The notes beneath the pieces are model-generated. The model did not search any database. It was not told where the DNA came from and worked only from the letters and a program-made list of their open reading frames with translations. This document shows, piece after piece, positions 21,785-32,507 of a stretch of DNA of 64,000 nucleotides. Origin of the DNA: Mycolicibacterium sp. S2-37 (GTDB lineage Bacteria > Actinomycetota > Actinomycetes > Mycobacteriales > Mycobacteriaceae); the NCBI RefSeq assembly GCF_017352375.1, contig NZ_JAFEVR010000004.1:1240001-1304000 (forward strand). The letters run 5' to 3'. Both the position numbers and the translations under genes were made by a program. Every line of letters begins with the position of its first letter. The stretch's first letter is position 1.

Positions 21785-23315
21785 TGCGCGCTCCCCGCGG
21801 GCCCACGCTCCACAGTCCGAGCACTGCGGTCGGCACCGCGGCGAAGGCCACCAGTGCGACCGCGTAGGGCGCGGCCGAGGCGTAGTCGCTGATCGAACTG
21901 AAATCCCACAACCGGGTGGCGAGGGTATCGGTGCCGGTGGGCCGCAGCAGCAGGGTGACCGGGAGTTCTTTCATCGCGGTCAGCAGTACCAGCGCCGTGC
22001 CTGCGGCGATGCCGGGTGCGGCGATTCGCGCCGTCACCGCGGTGAAGGCGCGCAACGGCCGGCGGCCCAGGGTACGGGCCACCTCTTCGAGCCGCAGCGG
22101 TGCCGACTCCACCGCGGCGCGGGTCGAGCCGACAGCCAGCGGTACGAGGAGCACCGCGTAGGCGGCGACGAGCAACGGTGCCTGCTGGTAGATCGGGCGC
22201 AGGAGCAACGCCCCCACCGACACCATCGAGATGCCGACCACGATGGCCGGCAGCCCGTGTGCGAGGTAACTGCCACCCTCCAGCGCCCGGACCGCGCGGT
22301 CGCGGTGCCGGGCGGCCAGGACACCCAGTGGCAGCGCCGCGACCGTGCACACCACCGCCGCGATGAACGACAGCCAGACCGTGGAGCCGAGTGCGGCGGC
22401 CCACTCGGCGGCATCCCAGCGGGGGCCGGCCGCGCGCAGCCACTGCGACAACTCCCATGCCGGTACGCCGGCGGCGGCCACCAGTACCGCGGCCGGCACC
22501 AGTGCGACCAGCGGCCACCACCGCCCCAACCGGCTCACCGGAGCCGGCCGTGGCGTTCCGCCGCCGATCCGCGACGCCGCCGCCCGTCCGCGCGCCCGGC
22601 TCTCGGCGACCACCAGAGCGACGGCGAAGGCCAGCAGCACCAGCGACAGCACCGCCGCCCGCGAGGGATTGAACCCCGACCGGTAGGCGCCGTAGATGAC
22701 CCAGGTGAACGCCTCGTATCGCATGGCGGCCACCGCCCCGAAATCGCTGAGCACGTAGAGCGCGACCAGCAGCGCGCCCGCGGCGATCGCCGGACGGGCC
22801 TGCCGCAGCGTCACCCGGAACAGCACCGCCGCGCCGTCCAGGCCCAGCGACCGCGCCACCTCCTCCTGCGCCGGGTCGGCCCGCGTCAACGCCGCCATCG
22901 TGGTGAGCATGACCAGCGGAAAACTGACCAGGGTGAGGACCAGCGCGGCGCCCCAGAAGCCGGCGACCTCGGGCACCGCGGACACCCACAGGTAGGCCAG
23001 CAGATAGCTCGGAACGGCCAGCGGCAGAGTGAGGATCACCGCCAGTGGGCGCCGACCCGGCAGATCGGTGCGGGTGACCAGCACGGCCATGGCGACGCCG
23101 ATCACGATGCACGCAGCGGTCACCAGACCGACCAGGGCCAGCGACCGCAGCACCAGATGCACCGTCCGTGGTTGGAGCAGCTCGTCGACCACGAAGCCCC
23201 AACCGCGCTCGAGGGCGCGCTCGCCCAGATACGCCAGGGGCAGCAGCGTGGCGCCGACCACGAGCACCGCGGGCACCACGAGTAGGAGCGGTGTCCGCGC
23301 GGATGCCGTGCGCAC
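21777..23315 (-). CDS. Ferric iron ABC transporter, fused double permease (FbpB-like)
   Basis: This 512-residue membrane protein contains two consecutive BPD permease domains of about six helices each, the usual FbpB/SfuB arrangement. The two EAA-type loops are EVARSLGLDGAAVLFRVTLRQARPAI and EVARTLGRRPLRAFTAVT, with RIAAPGI following the second. The start is GTG at 23315, three bases after the binding-protein stop. It forms the channel for the ATPase encoded immediately downstream. Confidence 0.9.
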   Translation of the reverse strand: MRTASARTPLLLVVPAVLVVGATLLPLAYLGERALERGWGFVVDELLQPRTVHLVLRSLALVGLVTAACIVIGVAMAVLVTRTDLPGRRPLAVILTLPLAVPSYLLAYLWVSAVPEVAGFWGAALVLTLVSFPLVMLTTMAALTRADPAQEEVARSLGLDGAAVLFRVTLRQARPAIAAGALLVALYVLSDFGAVAAMRYEAFTWVIYGAYRSGFNPSRAAVLSLVLLAFAVALVVAESRARGRAAASRIGGGTPRPAPVSRLGRWWPLVALVPAAVLVAAAGVPAWELSQWLRAAGPRWDAAEWAAALGSTVWLSFIAAVVCTVAALPLGVLAARHRDRAVRALEGGSYLAHGLPAIVVGISMVSVGALLLRPIYQQAPLLVAAYAVLLVPLAVGSTRAAVESAPLRLEEVARTLGRRPLRAFTAVTARIAAPGIAAGTALVLLTAMKELPVTLLLRPTGTDTLATRLWDFSSISDYASAAPYAVALVAFAAVPTAVLGLWSVGPRGARSD

Positions 23316-23318
23316 GAC

Positions 23319-24344
23319 CTACTTGGTGAGGAGGCCGGTCGAAACGAGCAACTCCTGCGTGGCCTCCAGGTCGTCGAGTTCGGACAGGTTCACCGCCGGT
23401 GGCTGCAGGGAGCTCAGCGGCGGCATGCCGTTCTTCGAAGCGACTCCGGCGACGAGCGGGTATTCATCGGTCTCGTTGGCGAAGTACTCCTGGGCGGTCG
23501 TGCCGATCAGATACGCCGCGAACTCCTGCGCGCCGGCCGGATTGGGCGCGGTCTTCAGGACCCCCACGCCCGCGACGTTGACGAGTCCGCCGGGGTCTCC
23601 CGGCGCCATGAAGCGGTTCTCGGCGGTGACGGCCTCAGCGCCTTTCGAGTCGATCAACTCGTAGAGGTAGTAGTGATTGGCCAGGCCGAGCGGGATCTGT
23701 CCGGCGTCCACCGCATCGCGGATGGCCACGTTGTTCTCGAACGCACGCGGCTCCTGAGCCTTGAACGCGCGCAGCCACTGTTCGGCGCCGTCGTCCCCGC
23801 GGGTGACGCGCAAACCGGTCACGAACGCCTGCCAGGACGCGTTGCTCGGCGCGAACCCGATCTTGCCCTTCCACTCGGGCGCGAGAAGGCCGTCGATGGT
23901 GTCGGGCGCATTGGGCGCCAGGTTCGGATTGAACACGATCACCCGGGCCCGCCCGGACACACCCAACCAGGTACCGTCCGCGGCGGAGTAGTTCGCCGGT
24001 ACCGCCGCCAGCGTCTCGGCGGCGATGGGCGCGAACAGACCGGCCTTCGAGACCGCCCCCAGCGCACCGGCGTCCTGGGACAGGAACACATCCGCCGGCG
24101 ACCGCTCGCCCTCGGTGAGGAGTTGCGCGGCGAGTTCGCCGGAGTTGGCGTAGCGGGCCTCGACCTCGATACCGGTGTCGCTGCTGAACTTCTCGATCAG
24201 AGGAGCGATCAGTTCCTCGCTGCGGCCCGAATACAGGACCAGCTTCGGCTCATCGTCACCGCCACCGCCCGAACAGGAGGTCAACGTCAGAACCGTTGCG
24301 GCCGAGGCGATGACGCCGACGACCCGTACCATCGAAGGCCACAT
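23319..24344 (-). CDS. Ferric iron ABC transporter, substrate-binding lipoprotein (FbpA-like)
   Basis: This 341-residue lipoprotein has a signal sequence ending LTSC (C24). The mature protein starts KLVLYSGRSEELIAPLIEKF, typical of FbpA-type ferric-binding proteins. The adjacent tyrosines Y225-Y226 in GLANHYYLYEL correspond to the iron ligands Y195-Y196 of Haemophilus FbpA. It is the first gene of the operon and is preceded by GGGAGGT and, 75 bases upstream, an IdeR-type box. It captures iron outside the membrane for the double permease. Confidence 0.92.
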   Translation of the reverse strand: MWPSMVRVVGVIASAATVLTLTSCSGGGGDDEPKLVLYSGRSEELIAPLIEKFSSDTGIEVEARYANSGELAAQLLTEGERSPADVFLSQDAGALGAVSKAGLFAPIAAETLAAVPANYSAADGTWLGVSGRARVIVFNPNLAPNAPDTIDGLLAPEWKGKIGFAPSNASWQAFVTGLRVTRGDDGAEQWLRAFKAQEPRAFENNVAIRDAVDAGQIPLGLANHYYLYELIDSKGAEAVTAENRFMAPGDPGGLVNVAGVGVLKTAPNPAGAQEFAAYLIGTTAQEYFANETDEYPLVAGVASKNGMPPLSSLQPPAVNLSELDDLEATQELLVSTGLLTK

Positions 24345-24418
24345 CGGATGGGCTACCTCCCGAGTTCGCCCGGATCGCGCCGTTGCAACCGGGCTGGTGG
24401 CCCGAACCTACCATCGGA

Positions 24419-24437
24419 GTAGGTAAGGCTCACCAAC
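24419..24437. promoter_or_regulatory. IdeR/DtxR iron box upstream of the ferric ABC operon
   Basis: GTAGGTAAGGCTCACCAAC matches the published IdeR consensus TWAGGTWAGSCTWACCTWA at 15 of 19 positions, counted by eye, with a well conserved core (AGGTAAGGCTCACC). It lies 75 bases before the binding-protein start and just past the stop of the upstream gene, where a repressor would cover the operon promoter. It implies that the transporter and the fusion enzyme are made when iron is scarce. Confidence 0.75.
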
Positions 24438-24446
24438 TCGAGCGAA

Positions 24447-25274
24447 CTACGCGGACACAGCGTCGGCGCGTACCTCGTCGGCATGGGCCGCGATCGACTC
24501 GTGAACCGCGGCGACGAGGACCGGCAGCACCGTCGCCTCGTACCACCGCAGCCACTGCGCGCACGAGTCGGCGTGACCGTGCAGCATTTCCACGGCGAAC
24601 GGGTCGACGTGCGGGTGGCGATCGTCGAAGACGACCGCCACCGCCCCGCGGTTGGTCCCGTCCTCGTCGCACATCGGCACCGCCAGCTCGGCTCGAACGC
24701 CCTCCGCCGCCAGCACGGTCTGGTCGGCGAAGCTGTGCAGCGGTGAGACGGACACGTCGTCGATCCGTACGATCTCGCACCGCGCGGCCGCGCGGCCGGC
24801 CGCCGAGCTGCCGTCGTCGACGTAGCTGAAGTGATGGCGGTATTCGTCGCCGAGACCGGTGTGGGTTTCGATGCAGAGGCCGCCGTGCAGTGCGTCCGTC
24901 ACCTGCACGGCCCCGCCGCGCGCGCCGGTGAGTTCGACCGCGGTGGTGAGAAGGTCGGCGAGCACGTCGGCAGGCCGCGGCCGGTGGCCGCGTCCGCGTA
25001 GGGAGAACGAGAGTGTGGGCGCGGCAGGTGCCGTGCCGACAGGGGCGGTCCGACCGTCGAGCACCGCGGCCGACAGCTGCCGCAGCTTGACGCCGTACCG
25101 GCGCGACACCCGGTAGAGGGCGTCGAAAGCGTTGTCCGCGTTGGAGATCCCGTGTTCGTCCTGCAATCGGGAGACGGCGGCGCGAACGCTGGCGTGCGAG
25201 ATCAAGTTGACCCTGGCCACCCACGCCATCACCGAGTCGTGGTTTTGATCGTCGCCCGCACGGAACTCGCTCAT
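24447..25274 (-). CDS. ANTAR-GAF domain regulator
   Basis: This 275-residue protein has an N-terminal ANTAR-like helical region (about 25-72: AAVSRLQDEHGISNADNAFDALYRVSRRYGVKLRQLSAAVL) and a GAF-like domain (about 95-245: LADLLTTAVELTGARGGAVQV to AVAVVFDDRHPHVDPFAVEML). ANTAR domains bind tandem hairpins in mRNA leaders to prevent termination. Here the order is reversed, since ANTAR usually sits at the C-terminus. The start ATG at 25274 has AGAGAGG 8 bases upstream. The ferric operon begins about 100 bases downstream; whether the two are linked is unknown. Confidence 0.75.
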   Translation of the reverse strand: MSEFRAGDDQNHDSVMAWVARVNLISHASVRAAVSRLQDEHGISNADNAFDALYRVSRRYGVKLRQLSAAVLDGRTAPVGTAPAAPTLSFSLRGRGHRPRPADVLADLLTTAVELTGARGGAVQVTDALHGGLCIETHTGLGDEYRHHFSYVDDGSSAAGRAAARCEIVRIDDVSVSPLHSFADQTVLAAEGVRAELAVPMCDEDGTNRGAVAVVFDDRHPHVDPFAVEMLHGHADSCAQWLRWYEATVLPVLVAAVHESIAAHADEVRADAVSA

Positions 25275-25355
25275 CGTTCGCCTCTCTGGTGGATGAGGCT
25301 TCAGTACCCAGGGCCACGACGGCGAAACGGCGCGCATCACAACGTCAGACCCTCG

Positions 25356-25733
25356 TCACCGGCAGAGGTAGACCTGCAGGACGTCGGCCTGGCGTCCGAG
25401 TCGGTCGGCCGCCTCATGCCGGTGGTTCGAGCGGTACTGCTCGGCCTGTGTCCGGTACTCGACAAGGAGGTCCCGCAGGATTGCCTGGACGTCTCCCCAG
25501 TCCAGCTCCCGCCGCGGCACCTCGGCGCTTCCGACTCCAGGCGAGGAGGACGCGATGACGCCGGGAGTCGATCGCGGGGAATTCGCGTCTGCCGGGACGG
25601 CTTCCGCGTTGTCCACTGCAGCGATCAACGTGCGCAACGCCGACACCCGGTCCGCCTGACGTGACTTGAGCGCGGCACGCAGGTCACGACGGACGTGCTC
25701 ACGGAATTCCCGGGAGTTCCTCGCGGCGTTCAC
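25356..25733 (-). CDS. GatB/YqeY domain protein
   Basis: This 125-residue protein resembles YqeY, the stand-alone tail domain related to GatB of amidotransferases. The conserved N-terminus LRAALKSRQADRVSALRTLIAAVDNAEAV is clear, and the C-terminal helices (LLVEYRTQAEQYRSNHRHEAADRLGRQADVL) fit. The function in cells is unknown; tRNA binding is suspected. Its GTG start overlaps the hydrolase stop as GTGA, making it the last gene of a three-gene coupled operon. Confidence 0.8.
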   Translation of the reverse strand: MNAARNSREFREHVRRDLRAALKSRQADRVSALRTLIAAVDNAEAVPADANSPRSTPGVIASSSPGVGSAEVPRRELDWGDVQAILRDLLVEYRTQAEQYRSNHRHEAADRLGRQADVLQVYLCR

Positions 25734-26581
25734 GATCCCGCCCTTCGGTTCAGGAAGGCGTGCACGCCCTCCCCGTCGTCGAACACGCCGTGACCCCGGT
25801 CGGCGAGCAGGCTGATCGTCGCCGAGGGCTGCAGGCGCGCCACGCGCGCCGCGGTACCGGACGAGTCGAGCATCCGGTCCCGCGCACCCAGCACAACCAG
25901 AAGTGGTGCGGCGATGGACTTCAGGTGTTCATCGGGAAAGACGGGCAGGATGTCGCGACGGGGCCGATAGTTGCGATGGATCAGCAGCATGTAGTCGATG
26001 ACGGGATCCGGAACACTGCCGGGTCCGAGCGCGAACCGCAGGGCGAGGCGTCTGCCGCGGTCACCGAACGGCGCAAGGGCCAGTGCGGCGAGTACCGCTC
26101 CGTAGCGTTGACTGCCGATACCACCGGGAGCGCGCAGGGCCAGTCGGTCGACGCGGCCGGGCCGGCGGATCGCGTAGTCGGTTGCCAGCCAGCCACCCAG
26201 CGACACCCCCACCAGAGCAGCCGTCTCGACGCTCAGCCCGTCGAAGACGTCATCGAGCCAGTGCGCGTAGGCCTCGGAATCGAGGGCGGGCCGAGACGGC
26301 GCGCTGAGCCCGGGTTCGCCGATGACGTCGACCATGTACAGCCGGTGGGTTGACGACCAGTGCGGCGCGTCGGACTGCCAGATGGCGTTGTTGCTCCCCG
26401 CGCCGTGCAACAGGACGACCGGCGGTGCGTCGGTGGGTCCGCAGTCCAGGACGAACGTATCGCCTTCGCGGGTTGCGACGGTGCGGTGCCGAAGGGGCAC
26501 TGTCCAGCGCTCGAGATGCTCCCGGTACGCGCGCTCGACGGCATGCCGGCCAGATGCGGAGCGGTAGATCCCGGTGCTCAC
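25730..26581 (-). CDS. Alpha/beta hydrolase
   Basis: This 283-residue protein has the hydrolase fold with oxyanion motif VVLLHGAGSNN, nucleophile S127 in GVSLGG, acid in LGARDRML and histidine in LADRGHGVFDD. The substrate is unknown. It lies between the HTH regulator (4-base overlap at its start) and the YqeY gene (4-base overlap at its end), so the three products are made together. Confidence 0.87.
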   Translation of the reverse strand: MSTGIYRSASGRHAVERAYREHLERWTVPLRHRTVATREGDTFVLDCGPTDAPPVVLLHGAGSNNAIWQSDAPHWSSTHRLYMVDVIGEPGLSAPSRPALDSEAYAHWLDDVFDGLSVETAALVGVSLGGWLATDYAIRRPGRVDRLALRAPGGIGSQRYGAVLAALALAPFGDRGRRLALRFALGPGSVPDPVIDYMLLIHRNYRPRRDILPVFPDEHLKSIAAPLLVVLGARDRMLDSSGTAARVARLQPSATISLLADRGHGVFDDGEGVHAFLNRRAGS

Positions 26582-27006
26582 GTCTCGTCCTGACGAGTCA
26601 GGGTGCCGATCAAGCCGATCACGGCCGCCGTGGTCTCCGGGTCGCCGACGACGAAGACCGTCAGCCTGCAGGCGGACGGGTCGTAGGTGGAGTGGACGTC
26701 GAGCGGTTGTCGCCGCTCGGAGTCGCCGATCGCCGCTGCGGTGAGATGTGTGGTGATGCGGTCCATCGTGCGGCGGTCGACATCGTGGATGTGCACGACC
26801 GTCGAGACGTGGGCGTGCGGGGCGACGGCGGCCGGCGCGTCGGATGCCACTCCGGTGAACGCGCGCAGGTCCCGTTCGGTGATCCGGTACTGCTTGCCCA
26901 CCCGCACGGCCGGCAGACGGCCGTCGCGGACGTAGCCGCGCACCGTGCGCACGTGCAGTCCGAGGATGTCGGCGACCTGTTCAGGCGAGTACACGGCAAT
27001 ACTCAT
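26578..27006 (-). CDS. Excisionase/MerR-like helix-turn-helix regulator
   Basis: This 142-residue protein has an N-terminal winged HTH of the excisionase type (YSPEQVADILGLHVRTVRGYVRDGRLPAVRVGKQYRITERDL). An uncharacterised C-terminal domain (about 65-142: VVHIHDVDRRTMDRITTHLTAAAIG...CRLTVFVVGDPETTAAVIGLI) could sense a ligand or mediate dimerisation. It is the first gene of a three-gene operon. An inverted repeat covers its promoter, which suggests autoregulation. Start ATG 27006 follows a TAGTTT hexamer by 8 bases. Confidence 0.82.
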   Translation of the reverse strand: MSIAVYSPEQVADILGLHVRTVRGYVRDGRLPAVRVGKQYRITERDLRAFTGVASDAPAAVAPHAHVSTVVHIHDVDRRTMDRITTHLTAAAIGDSERRQPLDVHSTYDPSACRLTVFVVGDPETTAAVIGLIGTLTRQDET

Positions 27007-27020
27007 AAGTACTCAAACTA

Positions 27021-27052
27021 CCCTATCCATCCCTTTTATGATGAGGATAGGG
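27021..27052. promoter_or_regulatory. Inverted repeat at the HTH operon promoter
   Basis: CCCTATCC (27021-27028) and GGATAGGG (27045-27052) are perfect 8-base arms 16 bases apart. They lie just upstream of a minus-strand TAGTTT (27015-27020) that fits a -10 element for a nearly leaderless transcript. This is the likely binding site of the HTH protein encoded by the first gene. Confidence 0.5.
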
Positions 27053-27128
27053 ATTGATTGGGAAGTATCACCGCCCTCAAGGGTAGGTCGGCGGCACGTC
27101 CCCCAGCGACCGAGGCCCCCGATGACAG

Positions 27129-27168
27129 CCGAAAGGCCCTGGCACACATGCGGTGCCAGGGCCTTCGG
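27129..27168 (-). terminator. Hairpin terminator of sahH
   Basis: The left arm 27129-27145 and right arm GTGCCAGGGCCTTCGG (27153-27168) pair over 16 bases with a single bulged base; the loop is 7 bases. The hairpin begins 11 bases after the sahH stop codon. Confidence 0.85.
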
Positions 27169-27179
27169 ATGGATCGGGA

Positions 27180-28649
<1,470 letters not shown>

Positions 28650-28773
28650 GTGTGTAGAGCCCCTTTATCCATCGTCTGTTGCATATGAGCGCACAATGCG
28701 CCGCGGACACCCTCGGCCTGCGGGCTCGCGGGACAGGCGCTCGTGCGGTTCGAACAGCGGGGCGCTCTGCCGG

Positions 28774-29406
28774 CTAAGGGGTATCTATGACACCGTAGCG
28801 TTCGGCGAACGGCGTCATCAATCTGGCCAGGTCACCGGCCACGTCGTGATCGGCCTCCGGGGGCATCGACACATAGCTCATCGCCAGGCGCACGATGGCC
28901 CGCGCCAGGATGCCGGCGTCCTCGTCACTGCACTTGACCCAGCTGTTCTGGAACGTCGACGTCAGCCGCGCCGAACACCGGGTGATGATCGGGCCGCTGC
29001 CGGTGGTGATGATCTGCAGCAGATCCGGCTTGGTGTCGCCCGAGAGCAGCGACAGCACCAGCGGATCGGCGGCCGACTCGCTGAAGAACGCCCGGAACCC
29101 CTCGAGGAAGGCGGCATACACCTCGCCGATGTTCGCGTCGATGGCCTCGTCGACCGCATCGACCAGCCGGTCGGCCAGGCGCAGCGCATACCCCTGCGCG
29201 AGGCCGTGCCGGGACCCGAATTCGTTGTAGATGGTCTGGCGGCTGACCCCCGCCGCCTTGGCGACGTCCGACAGTGTGATGGCGGCCCAGTCGCGGGTGC
29301 TCAGTAGTTCCCGCATGCCGTCGAGAATCGAGTCGTGCAGCAGCACCCTCGACGCCTCGGCGTACGGAATGCGCTGCGCGATCCGTCGTTCGCGCGGGCT
29401 GTTCAC
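28774..29406 (-). CDS. TetR family regulator of the alkane hydroxylase locus (Rv3249c-like)
   Basis: This 210-residue repressor has an N-terminal TetR DNA-binding domain (ITLSDVAKAAGVSRQTIYNEFGSRHGLAQGYALRLADRL) and a ligand-binding C-terminal domain. It follows alkB and rubredoxin in the same direction and is the likely regulator of that operon, sensing an alkane or fatty-acid derivative. GTG 29406 gives the length of Rv3249c; an in-frame GTG at 29457 overlaps the rubredoxin stop as GTGA and is a real alternative. Confidence 0.87.
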   Translation of the reverse strand: MNSPRERRIAQRIPYAEASRVLLHDSILDGMRELLSTRDWAAITLSDVAKAAGVSRQTIYNEFGSRHGLAQGYALRLADRLVDAVDEAIDANIGEVYAAFLEGFRAFFSESAADPLVLSLLSGDTKPDLLQIITTGSGPIITRCSARLTSTFQNSWVKCSDEDAGILARAIVRLAMSYVSMPPEADHDVAGDLARLMTPFAERYGVIDTP

Positions 29407-29453
29407 ACGCGCGACGATATAACCTTCCGTCGCCGCGGTCGCCAGACCCGCCG

Positions 29454-29636
29454 TCACGGGCGGGCGACCTCGACCATCTCGAAGTCCGTCTTGGCCGCGC
29501 CGCAGTCCGGGCAGCTCCAGTCCTCCGGGATGTCGGCCCACCGGGTGCCGGGGGCGATGCCGTCCTCGGGCCAGCCCTTGGCTTCGTCGTATTCGAATCC
29601 GCACTGCACGCAGACGAACAGCTTGTAATCGTCCAT
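29454..29636 (-). CDS. rubB: Rubredoxin, RubB-like
   Basis: This 60-residue protein carries the iron-binding pairs C9-x2-C12 (CVQCGFEYD) and C42-x2-C45 (CPDCGAAK). It passes electrons from a reductase to the alkane hydroxylase. The start ATG 29636 has GGAGAGG upstream, 38 bases after the alkB stop. Tuberculosis has two rubredoxins here (rubA, rubB); this locus keeps only one, more similar to RubB. Confidence 0.95.
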   Translation of the reverse strand: MDDYKLFVCVQCGFEYDEAKGWPEDGIAPGTRWADIPEDWSCPDCGAAKTDFEMVEVARP

Positions 29637-29674
29637 CACACTTTCCTCTCCACTGGCGTTGACTCTGGCCTTTT

Positions 29675-30892
29675 CTAGGCGGCTTGCTGGGCGCCGGCGG
29701 CGTAGCGCGCCAGCACCTTGTCGCGCACGCGCGGATGGATGTTGACCCGGGTGATGTCGCCGTCGTAGTGGTCGAGCACGCGCTGGTCCATCACCCGCCG
29801 CCACAGCGGGGGCAGGTAGGTCAGCGCGATCATCGTCGCGTAACCGCTGGGCAGATTGGGCGCACCATCCATGCTGCGCAGCGTCTGGTAGCGCCGCGTC
29901 GGGTTCGCATGATGGTCGCTGTGGCGCTGCAGGTGATAGAGGAACAGATTGGTCACCAGATGATCGGAGTTCCAGCTGTGCTCCGGGGTGCAGCGCTCGT
30001 AGCGGCCACTCGACATCTTCTGCCGCAGCAGGCCGTAGTGCTCCAGATAGTTGACCGTCTCGAGCAGGGTGAACCCGAAGACCGCCTGGACGAGCAGGAA
30101 CGGCAGCACCGCCCAGCCGAACGCCGCGGTCAGCACACCCCACAGGAGCACCGACATCACCCAGGCGTTCAGGACGTCGTTGGTCGGATGCCACACGCTC
30201 CGCTCCTGGCGGTGCAAGCGCTTGGCCTCCAGCTCCCACGACGAGCGCAGGCTTCCCCAGATGCTGCGCGGCAGGAACTCCCAGAACGTCTCCCCGAAGC
30301 GCGCCGACGCCGGATCCTCCGGCGTTGCCACCCGTACGTGGTGGCCGCGGTTGTGTTCGACGTAGAAGTGGCCGTACCAGGTCTGCGCGAGGGTGATCTT
30401 GCTCAGCCACCGCTCCAGGGAGCCCTTCTTGTGACCGAGTTCGTGTGCGGTGTTGATGCCCACCCCGCCGAGCATCCCCACCGACAGCGCGAGCCCGATC
30501 TTGGCCGGCCAGCCCAGCGCGCCGTCGAAACCGAGCCAGCTCAGATCCGACGCGGTGAACAGGTACGCACCGAACACCACGCTCGCGTACTGGAACGGGA
30601 TGAACAGGTAGGTGCAGATTCGGTAGTACCGGTCGTTCTCGAGCCGCTCCATCGCCTCCTCGGGCGGGTTCTGCCCGTCCGCGCCGAACCGCAGGTCCAG
30701 AGCAGGCAGCACCAGGTACAGCAGGATCGGTCCGATCCAGAACGGCGCCTGCGCGGCACCGTGCCAGCCGGCCCCGTTCAGCGCCCAGATCACGGGCAGC
30801 ATCACGAACAGTGCCGTGGGAACGATCAGGCCCATCAGCCACAGGTGCCGTTTGCGATCCCGCCACTGCAGCGCATCAGTTGTCGTCGTCAT
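29675..30892 (-). CDS. alkB: Alkane 1-monooxygenase
   Basis: This 405-residue membrane diiron enzyme hydroxylates medium-chain n-alkanes at the terminal carbon. The histidine boxes are HELGH (in [11 protein letters not shown]), EHNRGHH and LQRHSDHH, with the family motif NYLEHYGL before the last. About six membrane helices are visible. The ATG 30892 begins [10 protein letters not shown] and coincides with the predicted transcription start, so the mRNA is probably leaderless. Rubredoxin and a TetR regulator follow. Confidence 0.95.
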   Translation of the reverse strand: MTTTTDALQWRDRKRHLWLMGLIVPTALFVMLPVIWALNGAGWHGAAQAPFWIGPILLYLVLPALDLRFGADGQNPPEEAMERLENDRYYRICTYLFIPFQYASVVFGAYLFTASDLSWLGFDGALGWPAKIGLALSVGMLGGVGINTAHELGHKKGSLERWLSKITLAQTWYGHFYVEHNRGHHVRVATPEDPASARFGETFWEFLPRSIWGSLRSSWELEAKRLHRQERSVWHPTNDVLNAWVMSVLLWGVLTAAFGWAVLPFLLVQAVFGFTLLETVNYLEHYGLLRQKMSSGRYERCTPEHSWNSDHLVTNLFLYHLQRHSDHHANPTRRYQTLRSMDGAPNLPSGYATMIALTYLPPLWRRVMDQRVLDHYDGDITRVNIHPRVRDKVLARYAAGAQQAA

Positions 30893-30898
30893 GACTTG

Positions 30899-30931
30899 AC
30901 TATATGACGCACTTTGTCGGCTGTCTAGACA
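30899..30931 (-). promoter_or_regulatory. alkB: alkB promoter with an operator palindrome over the -35
   Basis: On the minus strand TAGACA (30922-30927) and TATAGT (30899-30904) are separated by exactly 17 bases, and the start codon follows 6 bases later. TGTCTAGACA (30922-30931) is a perfect 10-base palindrome covering the -35, a natural site for the TetR repressor of this locus. Confidence 0.65.
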
Positions 30932-30932
30932 T

Positions 30933-30957
30933 AGAGCGGTGTTTTGTAAACCGCTCT
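30933..30957 (-). terminator. Short hairpin between the permease and alkB
   Basis: AGAGCGGT (30933-30940) pairs with ACCGCTCT (30950-30957) across a 9-base loop, immediately after the permease stop. It may terminate the permease transcript just before the alkB promoter, or be part of the operator region. Confidence 0.5.
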
Positions 30958-30960
30958 CCC

Positions 30961-32433
<1,473 letters not shown>

Positions 32434-32495
32434 GACAGATCCTTTCCGATCCCTCGAGCATGTTCGCGTCCATCGAGTCTGGGCAATGTACCGAG

Positions 32496-32501
32496 TACTG
32501 T
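32496..32501 (+). promoter_or_regulatory. -10 hexamer for a leaderless transcript of the FAD oxidoreductase gene
   Basis: TACTGT is followed by GCACCG and then the ATG at 32508, placing it at -12 to -7 of a start-codon transcript. TCGAGT, 17 bases upstream, is a poor -35. Confidence 0.4.
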
Positions 32502-32507
32502 GCACCG

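Noticed and set aside
28650..28773. SAH riboswitch in the sahH leader
   Set aside because: The 124 bases show no recognisable conserved core of SAH or SAM riboswitches; only ordinary GC-rich stems are visible.
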